Of a DNA stretch of 64,000 nucleotides, positions 1 to 12,144 are shown one piece after another. The stretch is from Lantana camara (taxonomy: Eukaryota > Streptophyta > Magnoliopsida > Lamiales > Verbenaceae): positions 38,528,001 to 38,592,000 of the forward strand of contig CM074864.1 in assembly GCA_037501455.1 (NCBI GenBank), read 5' to 3'. The notes beneath the pieces are model-generated. The model saw nothing but the letters and a program-made list of their open reading frames with translations. It searched no databases and was not told the DNA's origin. Within the stretch, counting starts at the first letter, position 1; each line of letters opens with the position of its first letter. The translations under genes and the position numbers were made by a program.

Positions 1-2509
1 GATATATATGAGATATCATTTATGAAATTTTCAGAAAATTCCACATGAAGGTCACGTATGCTTCCATGCCTTGATTGATCACTTTTGGAACTGATTTACT
101 TGTTGAATTCATGATGTTTTGCTGTTTATTTGTTGGCCATAACTGAGTGAATAGATGGAGAAGGATTGAATTGTTCTTGCCCTGTTTTTCCCGCAGCTGT
201 GCCCTGTTTTTCACGCTGTGATGTTGCTGTAAAACTGCTGATTTCCTTCATGCTTTTGCTGTTATCTTTCATGGCTTTTTGGTGTGTATTCTTGTTGAGT
301 TCTTGCAGCAATTTGTGCCTTGTAATGTTGCAATTGTTGCTTGCTTTTCCTGCGCATTTGGCTGCCTTTTTCTTGCTCTGTTTCTGCGCATTTCTGCTGC
401 TAACGGAGGCTGCTGCTGCTGCACGTCACGGGCGTGCCGTTTCTACCCGTTCCAGCGAGGAACGGGGGTGCTGTGTGGATTGGAGCTGCTGTACCGAGAC
501 ACGGGGGTGTCTCGGTCCAGGCGGGGAGGGTGACACGGGGGTGTCACCCCGTTTTTCTGGATTCTTTAGCCTGGATTTTCTTCTTCTTCCTCGCGTGAAT
601 ATTGTTGCTGCTACTGTTTTGTGGTTGTATGGCTGTATATATATATATGTCTGTGTTGTGTGTGTATTGATTGTGTAATATGTGTGCATGCATGTGTTGC
701 ATGCATGTAAATTATATATAGTATATAATATGTATATAATATAGAGTATATACGCATGTATGCTTGGGTGTGTGTGTGCGTGAGTATATATATATATATG
801 AAATGTGTATATATGTTATTATATTATATGATTATAAGTATATATTATATTATATGTATATTTATTATATATTTTAAATATTATTTGATTTAATTTAATT
901 ATTGAAATTAATTGATTTCCATTTCGCGTATTTATTCCACCGACTATTGATTGAACGTTTTATTTGTTTTATTCCTAAATGTGAATTTGAATAATATGTG
1001 TTGTGCTTATTAAATGAATTTTAGATTAATTGTTATGCATTATGAATTTATAAATTTATGAATGTTAGGAATATTGTAAATTTATGAAATTATGAATTTA
1101 TGAAATTATGAAATTGAATAAAATATATGAACGAATGATTTGATTATATGATTTAAATTCTTTAATCGTGCACATGAACATTTTTATAATATAACATGAT
1201 CATTTATGCATTCATGTCATATTCACTTCATTGCCGAGCGTCATATGTGGTCATTGTGTCTCATACCTTTTCTTTTGCACAGATTCGGGTTTTGTCGGAG
1301 ACGAGGGCGAGCATTGAGACGCTTGTGCCTTTATTTTGCTTTGGTAAAGGTGGGTTTTTCTTCTATTAGTTAAAACAACCCTATAAATCCCTTATGTGTA
1401 AAGTTTTAAGCCAAAATAATATATTTATATCAATCGAGTCATTTTGGGTAAATGATTTCAAATGTATGACCCCCTTTTAATTGTGAAACCCTACCTTATG
1501 TTTGGCGAGACACATTTATATATATGCTTATACGGGCCCCGGGACTTAGTATATGTGGCTAACCGAGGAAGCAAGGGCTAACGGGGATCCCATATACTAG
1601 TTCCAACCAAACTACGGTGATACCGGCCCTCGCTAGGAGGTTTAGCGAGGAATGGGAGCTGAGTGCCCTTGGGGGATTCATGTACCCCCATTGGCCCATG
1701 TAAGAACCGGTGGTCAGGTCTAGCTAACTTGTCCACCACCCGGAGGAAGAAGGTGTATATGTATGATTATGATCATTTATGTATGTGCACGAAAGATATG
1801 TATGACAACCACTAATTATGATGTGATTACACGAGGAGAAGGTTGGAGATTGTGCACGCTCACTCGCCGAGCTTAAACCCTTATGAACAATTATGAATGA
1901 ATATGAACGTCGTAATCCCGTTGATGCTTTCTATTGTTTTAACCACTTGGTAAATTCCTTTCAAACTTCACACGGGATTAGGGCTTGCATGTATGTGTTT
2001 AATTTATGCGATATTATATATCTTATGCCCCGTTTTTATACCGACCAGTCTCTTTTAGACTGAACCCGGTTGTTTTCAGCTGTTTTGTGCAGGTATAGGA
2101 GTGCTAGGCGGGAATACAAGTCGTCTAGGTCTTGCATTTATGTTTAGCACTTCTTTTCAGTTTCACATTCATACTCTTGTTGCTACTTTTGTATTTGATC
2201 ACAGTTTAGAGTAGAGCGTTATGATTTTGTAGGCCGTGAGTGCCGTGCATATTTGAATGCTCTTGTATATCGATTTTTGGAGCTTGTTAGCTCATTGTAT
2301 ATATGCTATGTAGTTCTTGCTTCCGCGAATTTTATTTAACTCTGATTTTATGATTCTTGCACTTTTTGGTTTAAGGGTTAGTCCCGCCTAGCATAGCGTG
2401 TGTGTTGTGTCCCCGTTCGCCGTGGATTTGGCACGTGTATGGACTTCCATTTCATATACGGGTCGGGTCTCGGTGCGGGGGATGTGGTACCTTACGCTCG
2501 GGTGCTACA
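1..2509 (+). repeat. LTR W: 3' part of a long Tekay-like gypsy LTR
   Basis: The right end (GGGTGCTACA at 2509) matches the ends of the other long LTRs here, and copia sequence starts at 2510, so W inserted into copia; its left end lies outside the window, so no TSD can be tested. It holds the shared LTR plan: palindrome cluster 421-549, acceptor AG 1281-1282, predicted exon 1283-1349, donor GT at 1350, a conserved module 1535-1755, a CAGTCT/AGACTG hairpin 2046-2062, acceptor AG 2091-2092, then inverted arms 2103-2113 and 2382-2392. Positions 600-860 are TA-rich low-complexity DNA. The Cys/Leu-rich reading frame at 166-678 lies in the predicted intron and is not credible as a gene. Confidence 0.85.
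421..549. repeat. Cluster of GC-rich hairpins in LTR W
   Basis: Three perfect hairpins follow each other. CCCGTTCC and GGAACGGG pair around a 5-nt loop at 446-466. A 10-bp stem, ACCGAGACAC with GTGTCTCGGT, flanks GGGG at 493-516. A 9-bp stem, GGGTGACAC with GTGTCACCC, flanks GGGG at 528-549. A weaker GCACG/CGTGC pair sits at 421-437. Comparable clusters occur at the same place in LTRs T, G1, R, Q and, decayed, P. Confidence 0.85.
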
Positions 2510-3451
2510 TGTCCTTACATCATATGTCGTATCTGGTACATCATAAGTATCCATTACATTTTCAGTTGTTATGGGTTCTTGGAGTTTAGTATCTGATACT
2601 GTCATTTCTTCTAGCACTATTTTACTTCTACCCTTGTGGTCATTTACGAAATCGTCTTCGAGATACTTAGCATTAGTGCTTACAAACACTTTGTGATCTC
2701 TCGGGTCGTAAAATATCCCACCTCTTGTTCCTTTAGGATAACCTATGAACAAACAAACCTCTGTTCTTGATTCCAACTTGTCAGGATCCTTTCTTAACAC
2801 ATGGGCTGGGCTTTCCCATATCCGAAGATAGGAGACACTGGGCTTCCGCCCTCACCACAGTTCCATTGGTGTTTTAGGAACTGACTTGGATGGAACATGG
2901 TTTATTATGTGAGCTGTCGTTTCGAGAGCAAAGCCCCAAAACGAACTCGGTAGGGTAGCATGACTCATCATGGATCTTACCATTTCCATTAGAGTTCTAT
3001 TTCTCCTTTCTACAACACGATTCTGTTGGGGTGTACCTGATGCAGATAACTGAGATTTAATCCCATTTGCAGTGAGAAATTCTAGAAACTCTGTTGATAA
3101 ATATTCTCCACCACTATCCGATCGAAGTGCCTTTATACGTTTTCCAATTTGATTCTCGACTTCAACCTTATATTCTTTCAACTTTTCAAAAGCTTCAGAC
3201 TTATGTCTCATCAAATAGACGTATCCAAATCTTGAATAATCATCCGTATAAGTGATGAAATACTCAAAACCTCCTCTTGCTTGAACACTCAAAGGACCAC
3301 ACACATCCGTATGAATTAATTCAAGCAACTCTGTGGCTCGATTACCTTTAGTCTTGAAAGACCTCTTGGTCATTTTTCCTTCTAAACAGGATTCACAGAC
3401 TGGAAGTTCTGTCAAGTCCAAAGGACTCAATAGTCCATCCGAAATTAGTCT
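2510..3451 (-). pseudogene. copia integrase region (broken)
   Basis: The translated strand shows a Cys-rich segment (CESCLEGKMTKRSF) ending the zinc-binding region, then the integrase catalytic core with HTDVCGP (first catalytic Asp), FITYTDDYSRF (a family-typical Asp pair) and SDSGGEYLS / GTPQQNRVVERRNRT (the Asp-35-Glu half with its typical flank). A TGA stop lies just after the core, and the frame then continues with the family motif CLFIGYPKGT until cut at 2510. The protein would insert copia cDNA into chromosomes. It is incomplete: no RT or RNase H follows. Assignment to Ty1/copia rests on motif order (integrase before RT) and is secure. Confidence 0.93.
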
Positions 3452-4225
3452 TTAGATCCTATTCGAATTAATATGACCAAGCCGTAGGTGCCACTTATAA
3501 GCCTCGTTGGGCATAGAAGCTTTTCTCTTGGATGGTAAGTCAAGTTTAGTAGTGTTAAGTTCGGAATTAGGGTTTTTATCAGGGTATAATAAGAAAAGAC
3601 CATCGCTTACTGTACCAGAGCAAATAAACCTTTTATTATGCTTAATGGTTAAACATCGTTCAAAATAAACACTAAAACCATTATTCATTAAACAACTAAC
3701 AGAAATCAGATTTATGCGTATAGACGGTACGTATAAAGTGTCTTTCAAAATCAAAACCCTACTGCCAAAATATAGTTCTACAGTCCCTACTGTTAATACA
3801 GATATACTAGTATTATCTCCGAGCAGTAGCTGCATCTCGCCGTCTTCAAGCTTCCTGGTTAGCTTGAATCCCTGCAATGAATTGCTGATATGATTAGTTG
3901 AACCTGAGTCCACACACCAGGAATCTGGTGGACTTCCAACTAAACATACTTCTAATAAACAAGACATCATCATACCTTGTGTAGACGACTTAGCAGGAAG
4001 ACTGGCTAAGTATTTTGGGCAATTCCTTTTCCAGTGCCCATTACCTCCACAATGGAAACATTTTCCCTTGCTTGACTTAGCTTTCTTCTTCTGAACCTTA
4101 CCTTTAGGATGGGAAATTTTTCCCTTTCCTTTCTTCCTCTTATTGGCTTTTGGAGCCGTGGAAGTCGATGCCTGTGCCAGGAGAACCGTTCCTTTAGCTT
4201 TCAATACCCCTTCTGTCACCTTGAG
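3452..4225 (-). pseudogene. copia zinc knuckle, protease and GAG-pre-integrase
   Basis: A Lys-rich stretch leads into a perfect CCHC zinc knuckle (CFHCGGNGHWKRNC), the nucleocapsid RNA-binding motif. Next comes the aspartic protease with active-site triad D-S-G in WCVDSGSTNHIS, and near the end the GAG-pre-integrase motif YKWHLRLGHIN. An in-frame TAA separates this part from gag and another separates it from the integrase, so the polyprotein cannot be made whole. It shares a single frame with its neighbours. The first in-frame start here is only a GTG, so this is a segment of a polyprotein and not an independent gene. Confidence 0.93.
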
Positions 4226-4747
4226 TTAATTCATCAGCTCAGGCAGAGTAAAATCCAACTTATTCATAGAATAGTTCTGCCTGAACGTATCGAATGATTT
4301 TGGCAGAGAGCACAGGATCATGTCCTGTTTGCTGAGATTATCCATCTTAGCACCGAGGCTCTCAATTTCGTTCAGATAAGCCATCATGTTCATAACATGA
4401 TCCTGAACAGGTGATCCTTCAGACATCTTAGTTACCACCAACCTTCTCATCAGCTCGTGCCTACGTGCACGATTCTGCATTTCATGCATGTGATGCTTAA
4501 GAACATTTGAGACAGATGCCAGGATATAAGACATAACCAGATCATTGTGCTTGATCCACTTGGCATAGTTGTCTTTCAAAGCCTGGGAGGCTGTAGTTTC
4601 TGGTACTCCCGGACAAGGTTCAGTGAGCACATATTTCAAACCCTCGTGTCCAAACACGATATCAAGATTCATTTTCCAGTCAGCATAGTTTGAACCTTCA
4701 AGCCTATTTTCCTTAATAATCGATTGAAGCGGGCTAGCGGACGTCAT
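4226..4747 (-). pseudogene. copia gag (capsid) N-terminal region
   Basis: It starts with an ATG on the minus strand at 4747 and gives 173 residues before an in-frame TAA. It contains the copia gag signature LEGSNYADWKMNLDIV near residue 16 and a C-terminal half typical of the UBN2/gag family (MSYILASVSN, NMMAYLNEIESLGAKM, CSLPKSFDTF). Gag forms the cytoplasmic virus-like particle. The same frame resumes after the stop into the zinc knuckle, so the stop is a lesion and not a natural gag end. The upstream 1.3 kb has no competing start in this frame. Confidence 0.92.
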
Positions 4748-6042
4748 TATTTTAAAACTGAAATATTTAAAATATGTGCAAGTTATGAATTTGTATATTA
4801 TTTCTTTAGCGTCTAACCATTAAATGAAATCCACAGAATGCATTTTGGTTTACGCAATGATGACTTAACTAACCGCAGTTAGCTCCCCGGAAGCGAGGTC
4901 GAAAACTACTTAGAAAAGCAAGAATTATTCTTAATTAACATGTTATCCAGGTAATTCTTACCAAACTATGTTAATCTACCACGTCAACCTTTGGTCTCTA
5001 AGTGAGTGTAACAGAGCTCCGAAGGGAGGTTAATACATCACTCAGTCAAGTGTATACCATTACCTAGAAATTCACACTAGTAGGTCAAGACACTCCACGG
5101 AAGTGTGGTCGTGCTTGACTTTCCCCGTATTTCATTCTATCAGAAGAAGTCTAATCTTGTATACCGAGAACACATACCCGCCGAAGGGAGTAGTATGTAT
5201 CCACTATACTATAGACGGGCAATGGAGACCGTAAGAATCCATCTATCTCATCTTGCTCCCACTTGAATTTTTTTAGAGTTGTGAACTATGTTGCACGGAT
5301 ACGGACACGGCGACACGGACACGACACGACACGGATACGGCAACACGAGTTTTTTTGTGAATTTTCCACGTGAGAAGTGTCGGACACGGTGTCACGACAC
5401 GACAAATTGATATTTTTAGAAGTGTCGGTGCATTAGAGGTTGTGGATTATCTTTGATTATCACATAATCTATTTGGCGTCTTATAATTGGAAGTGATTAA
5501 TCTAATTAATATGCTCCCACTTGGATTAATAAATCGTATTTATAATCCTAATAATATTTTTAAGTCTATTTAATAACTCTTTATTAATTAGGCCGGAAAA
5601 TATTAATCCAATTATGCATCTTGTTCAATCTCTATTAAACATTATTTATCTAATCATATCAAATAAAATATGCATAATTGAAAATAACATAATATCTCAT
5701 ATTATCATGATCATGCCATAAAATAAAACAATTAATTAAGCATGCTTTCACATAATTATCACATAATTATTTTGCTTAAAATAAATGGCATAAAGTAAAC
5801 ATGTTATAAATAAATTATCTCATAATTTAAATCATGTTTACTATTCGGTAATTAACCAGGAAGATTATTGAAATCCATTCCCGAAAAATTACCATTCCAC
5901 GTAAATTCCCAGGAAACACTGGAGGGGTCACAACGGTCCCACTTAAAAACCAGTCTCCTTTGACAAAATTTACGTGCACAGTAGCAGATTTAAAATTATG
6001 CATCGCATGCATCATATCAATGCATGTATATATCTAAAACCT
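4748..6042 (-). other. copia untranslated leader
   Basis: This is non-coding DNA between the PBS and gag. In the sense strand it carries four short hairpins with CTTCGG- or CTTCCG-type loops at 4881-4901, 5012-5032, 5091-5111 and 5176-5195. It also holds a block rich in ACGGACAC words at about 5290-5440 and AT-rich sequence at 5500-5830. No credible reading frame is present. Confidence 0.6.
5290..5440. repeat. ACGGACAC-rich block, possible MITE
   Basis: The block opens with GTTGCACGGATACGGACAC, carries many near-repeats of CGGACACG and CGACACG, and closes with GTGTCGGTGCATTAG. Its outer ends (CTATGTTGCACGGA and the complement of TCGGTGCATTAG) are imperfect inverted repeats. Similar sequences are common in plant genomes to my recollection. 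I could not fix a target duplication, so the class is uncertain. Confidence 0.4.
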
Positions 6043-6055
6043 GGCTCCGATACCA
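6043..6055 (-). other. copia primer-binding site
   Basis: The sense strand reads TGGTATCGGAGCC, two bases inside the LTR end. It matches the 3' end complement of plant initiator tRNA-Met (TGGTATCAGAGCC) with one mismatch. Confidence 0.88.
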
Positions 6056-6057
6056 GT

Positions 6058-6997
6058 TGCTGGGAGGTGGGCCCAGAACAGTAGCAGTCCGGGATCATAC
6101 TTAAAATTTTTTTCTAATATACAGGTATCAAAATATTTCTAAAATATTTAAATACAAACATCGGAAGACTAGCCGGAACTACTCAAGTATATACATGCAA
6201 TTGATAATAAAATTTTAAATCACAAAGGTTTTGCATTTTACTCCTCCGTGTAGATATCCATGAAAAATAAATTAATACTACTATCATTTATTTTTCATTT
6301 CTAATTTGAAATTTCCTGATTCGCCTTAAGTTCAAATCTCTTGTACGTGAAACACATTCAACATACAACTTCAGTGACGCATTACACGGGCCAAATTTTA
6401 ATTCGAACTTTGCAAATCTATTTCAGGAATATCTTTTAACTTTCCAGTAAAGCCACAAATTCCTCGATCAATATTTCTCTTTAGCACATTTCATGTAATC
6501 ACTGAACGTACAAAGGTTTCGGTCATTTGATATCGAGACCTCACTTATGAGCAAGTTATAATGATTAACACTACATGCCTAAAGTTGAAATACTACCAGG
6601 ATTAAGAGTTCAATGCTCCATAAGATTTGTTCATTTTAGATAGTAATTTAAAATGAACTATCTTAGTGGTCCAGTTCGATGTTTCCAAATCTATTGAAAA
6701 TCATCAATGTGTTATAACTGGAAACTCCATTTCCCTATGACGAAAGACTAATCATCTTATATAACACATTATAGTCTCGATAAGAACTTATTCTTATCAT
6801 ATCGACTAGAACTTTAATAACACGTGATTTCGATATCCAAAGTCCTTTCCTATGAAACACCTTTCATATAAGAATATCATCACACGTTATTAATTATGCT
6901 AATATACTCATAACTTGCGATAATTTCAGTTTTATTAATCCAACAAAATACGAAGTATTTACAAAGAAATTGGATTTTCAGGGTACTAATCCCAACA
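6058..6997 (-). repeat. copia 5' LTR
   Basis: Sense ends are TGTTGGGATTAGTACCC and CCACCTCCCAGCA, giving the canonical TG...CA. The PBS follows two bases later. The length of 940 bp is larger than usual for small copia LTRs but normal for plants. The partner 3' LTR lies beyond LTR W and is not in the window. Confidence 0.87.
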
Positions 6998-7518
6998 ACA
7001 TATACCCATCTTAGGAGTCATAATCATTCCCCGATCACTCTTATCTTATCAAGTGTCTCTCTACCATTGCATCTCTAAAGTGGAACCTCCCATTCCGGAT
7101 CCTAACCCCAGAACTCTAGCTCCACCTATAAAGCCATGCAACTGGAATTCTCTTTATTCTTCCCCGGTGCATCCTTCCTATCTTCCGTGCATCAGAAAGA
7201 ACTTGTAACAGATCATTGCTATCGTGGAACTTGGCCGTGGTTTAATATTATCTTCATAACCTATAAATCATCACTCATTTCAAGGAGATATGCATGCGAT
7301 TAGTGCATGCTCATGTCACGTATTCAACACGGAAGGCATGGATTCAACGTAAGAATGCAACAGGTAATTCAACAAGATTCAACAGAGAAGGCAATTCATT
7401 CTCAAAATCAATGCAATGCACACATTATCATGTAGTTCCTAAGTCGTACGACCTAGACTGACTTAATCACGACACGAGAACACCGGTTTTACAACCGAGC
7501 TCTGATAGCACTTAAGGA
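6998..7518 (-). other. G1 internal region, first 0.5 kb
   Basis: This is the untranslated start of element G1, between its PBS and the copia insertion. In the sense strand it contains the palindrome GTCGTACGAC (7443-7452), about 45 nt after the PBS; related sequence occurs at the same place in M, N2 and P. No gag codons are recognisable before copia interrupts it. Confidence 0.7.
7497..7510 (-). other. G1 primer-binding site
   Basis: The sense strand reads TGCTATCAGAGCTC eight bases after the LTR end, an initiator tRNA-Met PBS with one internal mismatch. It shows that 7519 is the 3' end of a 5' LTR and that G1 reads leftward. Confidence 0.8.
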
Positions 7519-8617
7519 TGTAGTACCCGAGCGCAAGGTACCGCATCCCCCGCACCGAGACCCAACCTAAATAAGAAATGGACAATCCATACCCGAGCTA
7601 AATCACGGCGAACGGGGACATACACACTCGCTATGCTAGGCGGGAGCTAACTTTCGCTACCAAAGAAGCATTCCAACCGAAATAAAACCAGTACGGAAGC
7701 AAAGTACATTCAAAAATAACAAGATAAGCAAAGAATAACGGGTTCAACTAGTATAGATTCCTAATCCCGAAATTCAATAAAATCATAAAACATCAATTAC
7801 GGATTCTTTCTATTCCTATAAGCTTATCTCGAACTCATGATGGTAGTAATAATCAATACAAATCTTACATTCTTCATAACTCCAACAATTCATGGTACAC
7901 TATGCATGAACAGACTCTGACTCGACCGAAAGACTTAAAAGACTTGACTTCCCCCCTAGCACTCCAAACCTGCAAGAAAACTGAAAACAATTCGGGTTCA
8001 GTCTATATGAGACTGGTGGGTATAAAATGAGGTATAAGTATAGTATAAGACGATATTTAAACATTCACATGCAAGTTATAATCCTAAGTGAGGTTTTCAA
8101 AGCATTTTCCCAAGTGGGCGAGATAAAGAATCATCAAAAGGGATTATAACATTCATTTTCATTCTTTAGGTCTTTCGTAGCCCGGTGAGTGGGCGTGCCT
8201 TATCTCCAACCAACACCTTGTGTAATTCATTAAACATTCTTTCTTTCTTTCTTTTCATGCATTACTTTCTTTCGTGCACATTCATGATTATTTACACCTT
8301 CTCCCTCCGGTTGGTGGACGGGTTAGCAAGACCCGGCCACCTCCTTGATTGACCAAAAGGGGTTACATGACTCCCCAGATGGCACTCAGCGTCCATTCCT
8401 CGCTAACTCCTAACGAGGTCCGGTTACACCGTTCATTGGTTGGAACTAGCATGAGGGATCACCGTCGGCCCATGCCTCCCCGGATAGCCACTCACACTAA
8501 GTCCCTGGGCCCCATTCTGTGCATTCGTTCATTCTTTCTAGCCAAAACATTTGGTAGGGTTCATAAAATAAAGGCTTTACGTTGCAAACATTTACCCTTA
8601 AAACGACTCTATATACA
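7519..8617 (-). repeat. G1 5' LTR, segment 1 (3' portion)
   Basis: Begins TGTAGTACCCGAGCGCAAGG, near-identical to the start of LTR R at 54742, and continues at 37406 after element M. Sense features: acceptor AG 7971-7970, inverted arms 7634-7645 and 7950-7961 (one mismatch), and the loop-conserved hairpin 8398-8418. The last five bases, ATACA, are M's target duplication. Confidence 0.9.
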
Positions 8618-11600
8618 TGTAACACCCCGCTCGTCCTACAAATAAGGTACGCCATATTTCAACTTCCTTGTGTGTTTAATTCATTGATTTTGTGCTTTGC
8701 ATGACCCTATTTTGAACTCTTTTAGAGTTTGGGGGCTTGTTTGCAATTTTCTCTTTTTAGGGGTTTTACAGTCATTTCTCGTTTGGTCGAGAGTTCGACC
8801 TTTTTGACCCCTGCTTCGCGTTCGGGGCAGCGAAACGAGTCCATAGACTCTAAGTTTGCCCATTTCTGACGTCGTTAACCCCTTCTTTCAATCGTTTTCA
8901 CATACGAAGACCCGAGATATAATACTTGGATCCTCGTAATTCGTGCCAAGCGCAGCAGACCTCAGCCTGCTCTCTTCTCTCTCTCGCTCCAGCGATGCAC
9001 ACGCAGTGAAGGTGTGAAAACACACATAACTCCAAACTCGATCTATACTCGACGGAATTTGACGAACCAATAGTCCATTTTGAAGAGGTCGACGAGCCCG
9101 ACACGATGATACAAGTTTCATGGCCCGAAAATGTCCGACGGAGGTGCAGTGGTGGTCTGAAGGTGGCGGGTTGCGCCACCTCATCGTCGGCGACAATCCG
9201 GCGAGCTTCGCAGGCCAACACCACCCTACCCCCATCTTTTCCGACCCGCTGGTGACGATTCCGGCCTCGGTTTACCACGAAAACCACCGGAAATGGAGTT
9301 TTCCAGCAGCAGCAGTGCGGCGGCGTTTGGTGGCGGGTTTGGTGCTCCGATCATTGTCCGGCGACGGGACTTGAGGGGAAAGACACAGGACAACGAGCTG
9401 AGTCGATTGAGGTCAGTCCCGCCACCTGAAATTCGTCAGAGTGGCGGCGGCAGAGCAGCAGTGGTGGCGCGACGGTGCTTCGCGACGGCGGCCATCTCCG
9501 GTGACTTTTTCCGGCGAACAGCATAGGGGTTTCAAAGAGCACTTCACGGGGTTTCGTATTCTTGGATTTGAAATTGGAGACGATTGACTTGGAATTTGTA
9601 GAAATTTCTTGAGGAATTGGAACGAGCACGAGGAATACTTGCACGAGTGAATTTTGGGGATTTTTCCGGCATGCTCCGGTGGCGGCATTCCGGCGGGCTT
9701 CGGTTTATTTTTTACGAATTTATTTGTGTATTTGAGACATATTTGATTTAATTGTTTTAATGCGAATTAATGGCCATATGCTTGAATTGTCGATCGGAAT
9801 GAATTCCAATGAATATGAAATCAGGTATTAAATGAAATGTGATATGTATTCATGCTTTGAATTGTGAATTGAACCCCCGTTATGCCGAATTGTATTAGTT
9901 GTTAATTGTTTTAAAATGTAATTCGCTCTTGTATGCTCGATAAATTGATGAATATGCATTGTATGGTATTTGGAAATATGTAATGAATGATGAATGTATG
10001 ATTTCATGATTGTTGTTGATATTAGTTTCGTTTCATGCCATTAGATTTAATATAGCCCTGGTAGAAGGGGTGTTTGTGTAATTTTAGAAAATGTAAATTT
10101 GTATAACTTGAATTAATTGAACATTATCATTTGAAAACGATTATGCTAATTTTGATGAAGTAAAAGTTGCTTTATTATGCTTTGGATAATTAAATTTGAG
10201 ATTTTTGTAATTAACGTTTAATTACCTAAATTGAATTTGAATTTATGATGCAATGTATGAATTGTATGAACTTTGAATGATTAAATGGCTTAGTCGGAAT
10301 TTGGTATGTAACCCCATGGGTCTAAATGAATTCGTCTCATACTATTATACGATTCAATTGGCCTTGTAATATGTGGATTTTGTATGAAATGTGAAATATG
10401 ACTTGAATTGAAATTTATTATATGATAAAAGAATTTGTTATGCAATTTATGATTTAGCAAGAATTGAATTAGTATGTCTTGGATGAGTTAATTTGAAACT
10501 TTGTAATTTAGGTTTAATTACTTAATTTAAAATAAATCTATTATGCGATATGTGAACTGTATAAAACTTGTATGATTAAATTAGGAACTTTTGCACGTAA
10601 GAAATAAGTTATTCGTATGAATATGAATTGGTTATTTGATATATGAATTTATATGAAATAAGGTGACATGCATTGCCTTTCCATTTTGTTTATTTGAATT
10701 AATTATGCATAAGAACATCTCTGGAAGTGTTTTATGAATATGTTGAGTTATGTGATATTTTATTTTGCAGGTAATTAGTATGATTATGAACTTTGCTTAT
10801 GTGATTGCCTTTCTTAAGTACTTCAGCATGTGCCGTGCGTCTTTATATGGTTGTCTGAGTCTGAGTCTGAGTTCTGTACTGTGTTTGGTGTGTTCAGCTG
10901 GTACAGGTGCACCCGGGATGGTGACTTGTGGTCGTGGAGGTTCCGGGGTGGACCATTTTCTTTGGGTTTGGCTTTGTCTGGTACCAGGTGAGGGTGTTTT
11001 TATTCTAGTTACATACTAAACCCTACAACCTTATGTGACAAATTTGGCTAAAATCTTATGTATTATCGAGTACCTTTTCTCCAAAATTATAGAATATGTT
11101 ATGTATCTTATGAATTCAAATATTTTGGCGAGATTATGTATGTATGTTATGATTGCACGGGCCCAGGGACTTAGTGCAAGTGGCTATCTGGGGAGGCAAG
11201 GGCCGACGGTGATCCCTTGTACTAGTCCCACCACATTTATGGTGATACCGGCCCTCGCTAGGAGGTTTAGCGGGGAATGGGAGCTGAGTGCCCTTGGGGG
11301 ATTCATGTACCCCCATTGGCCTATGTATGGACCGGTGGTCGGGTCTTGCTAACCCGTCCACCACCCGGAGGAAGAAGGTTGGAACTTATTTTATGATTAT
11401 GATTATGTTATGATTGTTATGCACCGTGCGGGAAGGCCGGGAAACGGATTGCCCAAACGACTATGTCTTATCTTATGTTATATGACTTGTGTGTCTTATA
11501 ATATATTGCATGATCACGTATTCAATATATTAATGATATTTGTCGTACACGGTCGGAGTTTGGTTGGAGACTGTGCACGCTCACTCGCCGAGCCTTATTG

Positions 11601-12144
11601 ATTTTGTATGAATTATGAACTTAATGAATTTAATATGAACAGTCGTAAAGTCCGAGCATTGCTTAGTTATTCTCTTGCCCTCTTGGGAACTAACTTTAAA
11701 TAAAACCTTGCTCGGGATTTATGACTTGCATGCGCATGTTTCTATATTTATGTATCGCCCCTGCTCACTCAGTCTTCTAGAGACTGACCCCTCTTCCCCA
11801 CTTTTCAGTTCTTGCAGGTTTGAGCTAGGCGGCTGTCAGTGTCTGTTGAGTCTGTATCTGTTTGTTTATGTTGTTAGGTGCGTTGCTTCGGTTTATGTTT
11901 GAAGTCTTGTTTATGTAGGTTGTGTTAGTCCGTCTGAGTCTGTCGTGTATTTTGTTTCAATTTATGGTAACATTACTTATGATATGGTTTTGCACAGGTT
12001 TATAATTATGATTCGAATGTATAAATTTCGGGACAGGTTAGGACAGGTACTTGGTTTAGTTGAACCCGTTTAGTTGAAGTTGATTTACCTTTTGAAATAT
12101 ATGGATTATGATTGCTGATTAAATTTTTGAGAATTCGTATTTTG
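8618..12144 (+). repeat. M 5' LTR, segment 1
   Basis: It matches the M 3' LTR almost base for base. A TATA-like TATAATA is at 8918-8924, followed by a CT-rich tract (8970-8990) that fits a plant start site, so U3 would be only about 330 bp. About 90 bp including the exon-1 donor are deleted near 9690 compared with the 3' LTR. Predicted exon 2 is 10898-10987, with donor GT at 10988 (CCAG then GTGAGG). Then come hairpin 11253-11275, CAGTCT/AGACTG hairpin 11770-11786, acceptor AG 11816-11817 and arm AGCTAGGCGG 11823-11832. Interrupted at 12144 by N1. Confidence 0.92.
8918..8924 (+). promoter_or_regulatory. Predicted TATA element of M 5' LTR
   Basis: TATAATA lies about 300 bp into the LTR and about 50 bp before a CT-rich tract. 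The same pair recurs in the 3' LTR at 33812-33818. Prediction by sequence only. Confidence 0.45.

Larger units (their letters stand above)
2510..6997 (-). mobile_element. Ty1/copia retrotransposon, truncated by LTR W
   Basis: Reading right to left: a 940-bp 5' LTR (6058-6997), a PBS (6043-6055), a leader of about 1.3 kb, then one polyprotein frame running gag, zinc knuckle, protease, GAG-pre-integrase and integrase. The integrase C-terminal region is cut at 2510 where LTR W begins; RT, RNase H and the 3' LTR are missing from the window. The coding frame is continuous over 2.2 kb with three in-frame stops and no frameshift, so decay is by point mutation. It sits in the internal region of element G1. 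The expected 5-bp duplication would be ACATA at 6998-7002, but its partner is not visible. Confidence 0.9.

Noticed and set aside
166..678. 170-codon Cys/Leu-rich open frame
   Set aside because: It overlaps the hairpin cluster and predicted intron of LTR W, with low complexity and no domain.
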